64,000 nt of DNA from Rebecca billardiae RCC1528 (Eukaryota > Haptophyta): the NCBI GenBank assembly GCA_965240325.2, contig OZ251242.1, positions 620,001 through 684,000 of the forward strand, in the 5' to 3' direction. Below, piece by piece: positions 1 through 7,157 of the stretch. The notes beneath the pieces are model-generated. The model made no database searches, had not been told where the DNA came from, and saw only the letters and a list, made by a program, of their open reading frames with translations. Positions within the stretch are counted from its first letter, which is position 1, and every line of letters starts with the position of its first letter. Position numbers and translations under genes: made by a program.

Positions 1-480
1 CGCCGTCGCGCGGCCGACGACCTCGGTCGCCAGCGCGCTCGCCGCGCGACCGCGGCGCGCGTGGCCGGGTGCGCACGCCGCGGGCGGCGCAGCGCGAGGA
101 CGGACGGGTCGCCGCGCCGCGCAGCGCGCGCGCCGCGCCGGGTGGACAAATGGGGGCGTGGCGCGCGCGCGCGCGCCGTCGCACGGCTGACGACCTTGGC
201 CGCGCGCGCGGGCCCCGCGCGCGCGCGCGCGCCGCGCCGGGTGGACAAATGGGGGCGTGGCGCGCGCGCGCGCGCCGTGCGGCCGACGACCTCGGTCGCC
301 AGCGCGCTCGCCGCGCGACCGCGGCGCGCGTGGCCGGACGCGCACGCTGCGGGCGGCGCCGAGCGCGAGGAGACGGGTCGATGCGCCGCGCACGAGCGGC
401 CCGCCCGGCTGAGCCAACCGTGACTGCCCGCCGCGCCGTGCGCGCGCCTTGTCCGGGTGGACAAATGGGGGCGTGGGGGC
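1..480. repeat. GC-only tandem repeat, about 270-bp unit
   Basis: Two copies of a block of about 58 bp (11-68 and 280-337, near identical) are interleaved with three copies of a box reading GGTGGACAAATGGGGGCGTG (near 141, 240 and 457), each next to long (GC)n runs. The layout implies a unit of about 270 bp continuing leftwards out of the window. No convincing protein is encoded; the long open frames here only reflect the lack of A/T. Confidence 0.75.
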
Positions 481-744
481 GCCGGCGCCGCATCATCGTG
501 GGCACGTAGGCGTTCGACCGCTCAGCCGCGCAGCTTCTTCCAACCAACTCCGATATGTATAATTCTGAATAATATATAATAATGCTGACGTCGTCTGCCC
601 GTCCGCACTGACCACTGTGTGCTGAGGATGCATTCTGACCGATACGCGACTGTTGCAGTTATTGATTGCCGCGTCGTCGTCCTAACTCTATTAAACTCAG
701 ACTAACATTAACAAGTGGCGCGGCCGAGCAGCTAGCTGCAGCAG
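481..744. other. Intergenic, AT-richer stretch
   Basis: Transition from the GC repeat to the 3' end of the primase gene. It contains a short A/T-rich segment around 550-585. No gene or RNA is recognised. Confidence 0.5.
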
Positions 745-2388
745 CTAAGTTCCATCGAAGGCGTCGGAGCAGGGCGCCGCAAACGTCTGGCCAGGGGCGG
801 GCAGCGCCGCGGCGGTGCCGCAGCCGGCCTCACGGGCGGGCTGCTGCGCGGGGCCGCAGCACCCGCGCGCGCACGCGCCGCTGGGCAGATGGCGGTACGG
901 TAGCCCCCGGAGGCGAACGGCGCGCGCGCCGCGCCGGCCGCCAGCAGCGGCGACGCACACGGGATCACCGCAGCACAGGTCCATGCCGTCGGCGTTGGCG
1001 ACGTAGTAGACGGTCCTGCTCGCATGCTCGCCGCGCTTGCGCTCGCACCACCTGCTCGTGGTCGAGCACGTCGCGATGCGGCCGTGCGGCGTGCTCCCTG
1101 CGTACACCCGCTGGACGCGCGGCCAGTGCCCGGTGGCGCCTGCGCCGGCCGCGTGCGCGTCGAGCTGCGCGTTGAGCCACGCGACGAGCGCGCCGCGCCC
1201 CGCGGCGCGCGCGCAGAGCGGCGCCTGCGGGTGGGGCGGCGGGCACGGCGGCGCACGCCGCGCCGCCGCCGGCGCGCCGGGGCGGGCGCTGCCCGCCGCG
1301 GCGCTCGCGGCGAACTCGAAGCGCTCGGTGCGCAGCCGCGTCAGCGCGAGCCAACGCGCCGGCTCGCAGCGCTGCCGCAGGGCGTGCCCGGCCGGCAGCG
1401 CCGAGAGCCAGGCGCAGCGCACGACGCCCGAGCCGTCGGCAGCGACGACGGCGGCGGGCAGGTAGGGCGGGCCGCCGTCCGCCTTGGCCGTGAACGGCAA
1501 GCGCAAGCCGGAGCGGTAGATCGACCCATCGACCTCGGCCTTGGCAAAGAGGGCGCGCACAGGGCTCGCCTGCAGCCGCACGTCCAGCTCCCGCGCGACG
1601 CGCTGCGCCTCCGAGGAGCTCAGGACCGCACTGTCGCCCCAGGTGGCGTGCAGGCCCGCGCGGAACAGGCCGGCGTCGTCCGCGGCGACCCCGGGGCGCG
1701 AGGGCGTCGCCGCGCGCGCCGAGACGTGCACGGCGTGGCCGCGCGCGGGACGGGGCACGCCGTGGAACGCAGCGTCTGCCGCGTCGTAGAGGTCGACGAG
1801 CAGCGCGGCGAGGGCGTCGTACGAGGGCATGCGGGAGAAGCGCAGATCCACGTCGACGCCGAACCGCGCGCGCGCGCCGAACGTCTCGACGACCATGGGC
1901 GCGCGCGCGCCAAGCAGCGCGTACGACGACGCGACGAGCGCGTCCAGCCGCGGCAGAGAGGCGCTCGGCACGTGCAGCCGACCGCCCACCCTGTGGCCGT
2001 CGGCGTCGCGGAGGAACACAATCTCGTGGGTGCACGGCTCGTCGCCGCCGGCGCGCGCGCGATTTGCCCCGGCCGGTGGTAGCACGGGCGGCCGGGCGTG
2101 GCAGTCCGAGGCAGTCGGGTGGTCGGGTCGGGTCGGGGGGGGGTCTTGGCGCGGCGCCCGGCGGCCATGGCCCGGGCTGGTCCGGACTAGCCCCGGACCG
2201 GCGTGGCAGTCGGGCGGTCGGGTCGGGTCGGGCGGTCGGGTGGGGGGGGGGGGGTCTTGGCGCGGCGTGGCACTGGCAGTCGGGTAGTCGGGTCGGGTCG
2301 GGCGGTCAGGTGGCCCGCCAAGCACAGCGGCCGTGGTCGGGTGCCGCCCGCCAGCACGGCGGCCGTGGTCGGGTGGGCCCGACTGCAC
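745..2388 (-). CDS. Archaeo-eukaryotic-type primase, large-DNA-virus-like (5' end uncertain)
   Basis: Likely a DNA primase or PrimPol of the archaeo-eukaryotic primase superfamily. Seen: a DxD-type motif in FGVDVDLRFS, a glycine-histidine motif in RAGLHATWGD, a third motif region DGSIYRSGLRLPFTAK, and a C-terminal zinc-binding pattern around WCERKRGEHAS and LCCGDPVC (near 950-1030). This order is that of the NCLDV/herpes-type and PrimPol primases. Recognisable homology begins only near 2055. The first ~110 codons of the open frame come from the G-rich repeat at 2090-2380, so the true start is probably spliced or elsewhere. It could be a host PrimPol or an endogenised algal-virus gene; family confidence is good, origin is inference. 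No helicase domain follows it. Confidence 0.6.
   Translation of the reverse strand: MQSGPPDHGRRAGGRHPTTAAVLGGPPDRPTRPDYPTASATPRQDPPPPTRPPDPTRPPDCHAGPGLVRTSPGHGRRAPRQDPPPTRPDHPTASDCHARPPVLPPAGANRARAGGDEPCTHEIVFLRDADGHRVGGRLHVPSASLPRLDALVASSYALLGARAPMVVETFGARARFGVDVDLRFSRMPSYDALAALLVDLYDAADAAFHGVPRPARGHAVHVSARAATPSRPGVAADDAGLFRAGLHATWGDSAVLSSSEAQRVARELDVRLQASPVRALFAKAEVDGSIYRSGLRLPFTAKADGGPPYLPAAVVAADGSGVVRCAWLSALPAGHALRQRCEPARWLALTRLRTERFEFAASAAAGSARPGAPAAARRAPPCPPPHPQAPLCARAAGRGALVAWLNAQLDAHAAGAGATGHWPRVQRVYAGSTPHGRIATCSTTSRWCERKRGEHASRTVYYVANADGMDLCCGDPVCVAAAGGRRGARAVRLRGLPYRHLPSGACARGCCGPAQQPAREAGCGTAAALPAPGQTFAAPCSDAFDGT
2090..2385. repeat. G-rich tandem repeat (GGGTCGG type)
   Basis: Several iterations of a unit such as GGTCGGGTCGGG plus TGGCAGTCGGG, with a G10 run near 2242. 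Runs of three or more G spaced by 2-3 bases could fold as G-quadruplexes on the + strand. It sits at the 5' edge of the recognisable primase domain and may be intronic or upstream DNA. Confidence 0.75.
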
Positions 2389-2597
2389 CGCTCAACAGCT
2401 AGGGATGACGAGGAATCGGGCGTGTCACGTCGGCCAATCAGAGCGCGCGCGCGTGCGCGCCCACTTACAGCTTCCCGCACTCTTCCTGGAAACTCCAGAT
2501 TCCTGCAAAAATGGCAGGATAGACCTACAATAACTGATTGTCTAAGAGGACGACAAGAACGCCGGGCGCCAGCGCCGCTCATCAGCCACATCGCCCT

Positions 2598-3002
2598 CTA
2601 CCAGACCATCGCCTCAAAGCGCTGCTCCCGGACAAACAGTCTGTCCGGGTTTGTCGCCGCGGAGATCTGCTGTTTCCGGCGCCCCCTGGCTGCTTCGCCA
2701 GGCGCGGGCGCGCGAGATGGCTGCAGCCGGGCTCGTGGCCCTGCGTCGCCGGCGGCGGCGGCTCGCACGCGGGTGGCGCGTCGCGTGCACCGACCAACAT
2801 CTTTCGGCAAACTCACGCACCGCGTCTCGTCGACGGCGAGCGGCATGCCCACCGCATCTGCTGCCGCTCGCCAAGGCATGAGGACACGTAAATCCCACTG
2901 AGTAGGAACACACGCAGCCGCCTCGGCATCGACATGCCAGGCGGCGTGCCCACCTTCGGCCAGCAGTTGGCGTCGGCGTTCCGCGAGCAGACGGCTAGAC
3001 AT
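2598..3002 (-). CDS. Unrecognised small ORF upstream of the primase
   Basis: A 134-residue open frame on the same strand as the primase, beginning MSSRLLAERRRQ. It has a charged N-terminus and no recognised motif. It could be an upstream exon of the primase, a separate small gene, or chance. Weakly supported. Confidence 0.2.
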   Translation of the reverse strand: MSSRLLAERRRQLLAEGGHAAWHVDAEAAACVPTQWDLRVLMPWRAAADAVGMPLAVDETRCVSLPKDVGRCTRRATRVRAAAAGDAGPRARLQPSRAPAPGEAARGRRKQQISAATNPDRLFVREQRFEAMVW

Positions 3003-3180
3003 ATATATATATATGTAGTATACTATATATATGTCGTATATATAGTACTACGGTCGCGCGCGCGTCCCAGTCACCGAGTACCGACACAGTCCGACTCGTC
3101 TGTCGAGTGATCCGTAACTGCATTATCATATATATATATCATAATAATACTAATATATATATATATATATATATATATTA
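3000..3180. repeat. (TA)n microsatellites
   Basis: Two short TA tracts, near 3000-3040 and 3130-3180, bracket a short GC-richer piece. They lie between the primase region and the 3' end of the desulfhydrase-like gene. Nothing else is recognised from 3003 to 3413. Confidence 0.8.
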
Positions 3181-3413
3181 GTATTGATATCGATCGATGA
3201 TCTGCTGCGCTGATGACGATGGCGAAGGCGATGCGCGCGCGATGATCGCCGATGATCCGGGACATCGGCGGCGTGACGATGATGCAACCGATGTCCCGCC
3301 CGATGATGACGACGAGTACGACGACTCTGTCAGACTACGACTCTGACAGCACGGGCGGCGTGCATCTGGGCACACGGCGCGGGTGCGAGCAGAAGGTACC
3401 GCGGCGACGGCGC

Positions 3414-4691
3414 TCAGCCGCGCAGCGCGGCGCTGCCGTACACGGAGACCATCTCCTCGGGCGAGACGAGCGCCGACTTGAAGCTCGGCCCCTCGCGCGC
3501 GGGCCGGCCGACCTTGGTGGGCGGCAGCGTCTGGTAGTGGAAGAGGCTGGGCGCGCCGCCCGTGTGCACGAAGAGGACCTTCTCGGCGGTGCGGAGCGCG
3601 CCGGAGCGCACGAGGCCGAAGAGGCCCGCGGCGCCCTTCCCGGTGTACACCGGGTCGAGCAGGATGCCCTCGCGCGTCGCGAACGCGTGCACCGCCTCCG
3701 CCATCTCGTCTGTGGGCAGCGAGTAGCCCGGGCCCACGTACTCGTCGTGCACAATCACGCCCTCGGCGGGCGCGCCCGCGGTGCCGAGCAGCTCGGAGGT
3801 GGCGAGGGCGAGCTTGTGGATCTTCGCGGCCTGCGCGTCTCTCGCCGCGCGCGTCGAGACGCCGTGCACCGGCGTGCCGTCGCCCGCCGCCGCCAGCCCG
3901 GCGACGAGGCCGGCGTGCGTGCCGCCCGAGCCGGAGCAGACGACGATCGCGTCGAACGCGCCGTGCACGTGCGCGTACTCGGCGATCTCGAGGGCGGCGC
4001 GCGCGTAGCCGACCGCGCCAAGGGCGTTGGAGCCACCGCCCGGGATCAGGTACGGCCGCTTGCCCTCGGCGCGCAGCCGCTCCATCTCGCGCTCCTCGGC
4101 CGCGGGCACCTCGCCCAGGCCGACCGCCGTCGCGCTCGCGCCCAGCAGCTTGAACGAGTAGTTGTTGCCGCCGGCGTGCGGGTCGTACGTGCCGGGCACG
4201 CGCTCCTCGAGGATGATGTGGCACGCCAAGCCCTCGCGCGCCGCCGCCGACGCGGTCAGCCGGCAGTGGTTGCTCTGCACCGCGCCGCTCGTGACGAGCG
4301 TGTCTGCGCCCGCCGCGATCGCCGCCTGCACGATGTAGTCGAGCTTGCGCGTCTTGGAGCCACCGCCCGCGAGCGGGAGGAGATCGTCGCGCTTCACGTA
4401 GATCTGCGGGCCGCCGAGAAGTGCCGAGAGTCGCGGCAGGTGCTCGATCGGCGTCGGCGTCGCCACGTACTGCCGGCGCGGCACGCTCTCGATCGCGCGC
4501 GCCGCATTGTCGATCCGCACGCGCTGCGCGGAGAAGAAGAAGTCGGCGTCGGTGGGCGCGGTGGAGAGGCGCGAGTCGGACTGCGGCGTGCGGATGCCCT
4601 CGTCCTCGCTCGACGGGCGCTTGCTCTTCGCCTCCACCGGCGCGAGGTCCTTTGCTGCGTTGCTCGTCTCGTGCATCATCATCGTCTGCAT
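3414..4691 (-). CDS. D-cysteine desulfhydrase / ACC deaminase-like PLP enzyme
   Basis: PLP-dependent enzyme (tryptophan synthase beta fold) expected to split D-cysteine into pyruvate, H2S and ammonia, or to deaminate 1-aminocyclopropane-1-carboxylate. Seen: YVKRDDLLPLAGGGSKTRKL with the PLP lysine at about residue 113; SGAVQSNHCR; a glycine-rich phosphate-binding loop CSGSGGTHAG; and LDPVYTGKGAAG, all in family order. At 425 residues it is longer than the ~330-residue bacterial enzymes because of a ~55-residue N-terminal extension, possibly a targeting peptide. The methionine at 4691 is chosen; in-frame methionines just downstream are alternatives. Single exon. The family is certain; the choice between the two activities is not. 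Confidence 0.9.
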   Translation of the reverse strand: MQTMMMHETSNAAKDLAPVEAKSKRPSSEDEGIRTPQSDSRLSTAPTDADFFFSAQRVRIDNAARAIESVPRRQYVATPTPIEHLPRLSALLGGPQIYVKRDDLLPLAGGGSKTRKLDYIVQAAIAAGADTLVTSGAVQSNHCRLTASAAAREGLACHIILEERVPGTYDPHAGGNNYSFKLLGASATAVGLGEVPAAEEREMERLRAEGKRPYLIPGGGSNALGAVGYARAALEIAEYAHVHGAFDAIVVCSGSGGTHAGLVAGLAAAGDGTPVHGVSTRAARDAQAAKIHKLALATSELLGTAGAPAEGVIVHDEYVGPGYSLPTDEMAEAVHAFATREGILLDPVYTGKGAAGLFGLVRSGALRTAEKVLFVHTGGAPSLFHYQTLPPTKVGRPAREGPSFKSALVSPEEMVSVYGSAALRG

Positions 4692-4971
4692 CGTCGGCGT
4701 AATGTCGACCTGGACCGTCCAGACAGCGCGCCGGTTTGGAGAAGATTGCGTGACCGTTCGCGCGCGGATTCGGCAGAATCCGCCGCCGCCGCGTGGGGTG
4801 GTTTCCTTCCGGAAGCTCCAAAGTAGGCGCCGACCGGCCGGCTTGCCTGTTCATCATCAACTTCGCGGTCATACGGTATTTGTACTGGTAAGATTCTGAG
4901 ATATGCAGACGTGCAGACTTGATGCACGAGCAACGGACGCCGCCATTGTACCTTACAGCCAGCTTAGGAGT

Positions 4972-5889
4972 TCACTCGCTGCGGGCGATGACGGTGCCCT
5001 CGCCGGGCGGCTCGCCCGAGATCGCGCGCTCGGCGGCGGGCGTGCCCACCCGCGCCAGGTAGGTCGGGATGCCCGCGCGCGCGAGGTCGCGGGCGGAGCG
5101 CAGCTTGGCCTCCAGCCCGCCCGTCACGTCGTGACTCGCCGTCGCCGTGCGCACGGCCGCTCCGCGCGGGGCCCCCGAGAGCGTGGCGCGGCCGGCGGCG
5201 TCGACGGCGATCCGCTCGATCAGCGCGGCGTCTGCCTCCGTCGGCGGCCGGTCGTACACGCCGGGCACGTCCATCAGGAAGACCGCGTGCGACGGCCGCA
5301 GGTGCAGCCCGAGCGCGAGCACGAGCTCGTCGCCGCTCAGGATCGCAAAGCCCTGCGTCTCGTCGAGCACCGCGTCGCCGTGCAGCACCGGCACGAGCCC
5401 GGCGCGGAGGGCGCGCTCCACCGCGTCGAGCGCGTCCGTGTGGATCGAGCGCGACGACGTGCGCCACGTCGGGAACGGCGAGATGCCGACGGCGGGCACG
5501 CCGTGGTCGACCAGCGCCTTCACGACGAGCGCGTTCAGTCTCGTCACGGACGAGCGGGTCTTGGCGAAGCCGAGCGCCGAGTCGGCGTGCGCGTCGCGGC
5601 CCTGCTGGATCGAGTACTCCTTCGCGTGGTGGTGGCCGAACGAGCCCGCGCCGTGCACGATCGCGAGCCGCGGCGCGCGCTCGCCCTGCTGCATCAGCCG
5701 GCCAATCGACGCGGCCGTCGCGGCGAGCGCCTCGCGGTTGAGCGTCTCGAACGTGGCCTTGTCCGTGAGCGCCGAGCCGCCCAGCTTGACCACGCAGTCC
5801 AGCGCGTCGCCGCGCTCGAGGACGCCGCGCGCGTGCGGGGCGGCGAGCGCCATCGCCGCCACGATAGCCACGCGGTGCACGGTCGCCAT
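4972..5889 (-). CDS. Isopentenyl phosphate kinase
   Basis: Amino-acid-kinase-fold enzyme that phosphorylates isopentenyl phosphate to isopentenyl diphosphate, feeding isoprenoid synthesis. Seen: VVKLGGSALTDK near the N-terminus, HGAGSFGHHHAKEY with the diagnostic His at about residue 86, PVLHGDAVLD, FLMDVPGVYD, and DVTGGLEAKL near the C-terminus. The start chosen is MATVHRVAIV, giving 305 residues, close to the family's 250-300; the open frame extends upstream but would run into the divergent AlkB gene. Residues 5-20 are hydrophobic and may form a signal or targeting sequence. It is 55 bp head-to-head with the UBZ4-AlkB gene. Confidence 0.88.
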   Translation of the reverse strand: MATVHRVAIVAAMALAAPHARGVLERGDALDCVVKLGGSALTDKATFETLNREALAATAASIGRLMQQGERAPRLAIVHGAGSFGHHHAKEYSIQQGRDAHADSALGFAKTRSSVTRLNALVVKALVDHGVPAVGISPFPTWRTSSRSIHTDALDAVERALRAGLVPVLHGDAVLDETQGFAILSGDELVLALGLHLRPSHAVFLMDVPGVYDRPPTEADAALIERIAVDAAGRATLSGAPRGAAVRTATASHDVTGGLEAKLRSARDLARAGIPTYLARVGTPAAERAISGEPPGEGTVIARSE

Positions 5890-5944
5890 CGATCTGGCCT
5901 GACCGGTGTGTTTGCCGGGCCCAGCCGGACCGACACAGAGCGCG
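5890..5944. promoter_or_regulatory. 55-bp divergent promoter region
   Basis: The whole space between the start codons of the isopentenyl phosphate kinase (-) and the UBZ4-AlkB gene (+). Both 5' UTRs and core promoter elements must fit here or overlap the neighbouring coding regions. If translation of the AlkB gene begins at the upstream ATG (5906), the gap shrinks to 16 bp. No TATA box is seen. Confidence 0.5.
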
Positions 5945-6916
5945 ATGGCGTCGAAGCGCGCGCGCATCGGCGACGGCCGTGGCGCTGCGGGCGTCAAGGC
6001 GCTCCGCGCCCGGGCGGGCGGCCTTGGCGCGACCGCCACGCTGGAGCAGTGTCCAGTGTGCTCTCGCCACGTGCCGTCCGTGCGGCTCCAGACGCATGTG
6101 AACGAGTGCCTTGACGCTCCTCGTGAGGGGTCGCAGACGAGGACTACTGAAGCGCCAGGGTCGCTCGGCCGCGACGCACCGCGGCCAAGGCCGGGTGCGA
6201 ACAGCGAGGATGGCCCGTGGCTGCGCACGCACGCGGAGCTCATCGGTCACTACACGCTCGACGACTTTGTGAGCGCGGAGGAGGAGGCGGCCCTCCTCGC
6301 CTGGCTCGGCGCGCCGGACGCGGACGCGCAGAGCGCGCCTGCGTGGCGGCTGCGCAACATGAACGGCTGGTCGTACGGCAAGCGATGGGGCGTGCTCACC
6401 GACCTGCGCAGGCGCACGCAGGCGATGCCAGAGCACCCGATGCCGCACGCCCTCCGATTCGTGGCAGAGCGGCTGCGTGCGCGCGCGCGGCGAGTGCTTG
6501 GCCCGGATTGGCTGCCCACAGAGGCGAACGCCATCGCCTACGAGCGCGCGCGGGGGCACTCGCTCGAGCCGCATGTGGACGACCGCTCGCTGAGTGGCCA
6601 GGCGATCTGCACGCTCAGCCTGGGCGGGGACGCGGTGATGACCTTCCGGCGGGACGTCCGCGCGCCTGCCGCGCTGCCGAGCGAGGTGCGCGTGCCACTG
6701 CCTCGGCGCGCGCTGTGCGTCATGACACGAAGCTGTCGGTACAACTACTCGCACGGCATCGCGAATGCCGACCTGCCAGGCGATGGGCGGCGCGTGTCTA
6801 TCACGTTCCGGCGAGGCGCCTTCATGCCACCTGGCGGCGCGGCCGCCGTCTGGGCGCAGCAGCCCATCACTGCTAGCAGTAGCAGTCGCGACGACGCGGT
6901 CACGACGTTTCTCTAG
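5945..6916 (+). CDS. AlkB-family 2OG-Fe(II) dioxygenase with N-terminal UBZ4 zinc finger
   Basis: Oxidative demethylase of the AlkB family. Residues 36-55 (CPVCSRHVPSVRLQTHVNEC) fit a Rad18/UBZ4-type C-x2-C-x11-H-x3-C finger, which usually binds ubiquitin. The dioxygenase core has the iron ligands H210 and D212 (LEPHVDDRSLSG), H270 (YSHGI) and the 2-oxoglutarate arginines in RRVSITFRR near 282-289. HVDDR followed by LSLGGDAVMTF resembles the ALKBH4-like branch. The start MASKRARIGD is preferred; an in-frame ATG lies at 5906. The domain fusion suggests recruitment to ubiquitinated chromatin or damage sites (inference). Substrate unknown. Confidence 0.85.
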   Translation: MASKRARIGDGRGAAGVKALRARAGGLGATATLEQCPVCSRHVPSVRLQTHVNECLDAPREGSQTRTTEAPGSLGRDAPRPRPGANSEDGPWLRTHAELIGHYTLDDFVSAEEEAALLAWLGAPDADAQSAPAWRLRNMNGWSYGKRWGVLTDLRRRTQAMPEHPMPHALRFVAERLRARARRVLGPDWLPTEANAIAYERARGHSLEPHVDDRSLSGQAICTLSLGGDAVMTFRRDVRAPAALPSEVRVPLPRRALCVMTRSCRYNYSHGIANADLPGDGRRVSITFRRGAFMPPGGAAAVWAQQPITASSSSRDDAVTTFL

Positions 6917-7157
6917 CAGGTCTAGGCCTAGCTAGGGCGCCGATCAGGTCGGCCACGCGCCATAGGGCCTAAGCCGCCAGCGCGCCGCCCAGCCGGGTGC
7001 TGGGCGCCTGGAGAGTGCTTGAGGCAGCGAACAATAATATATATATAGGTAACAAATTGGATCCCTGTCGGATCCCAAATAGGGCAGCGCGGAAGTCCGT
7101 TATGAGGGCCGCCATCGCCAGTGCGCCCCGCCGACACCCCCTCCGCCGTGCTGCCGC

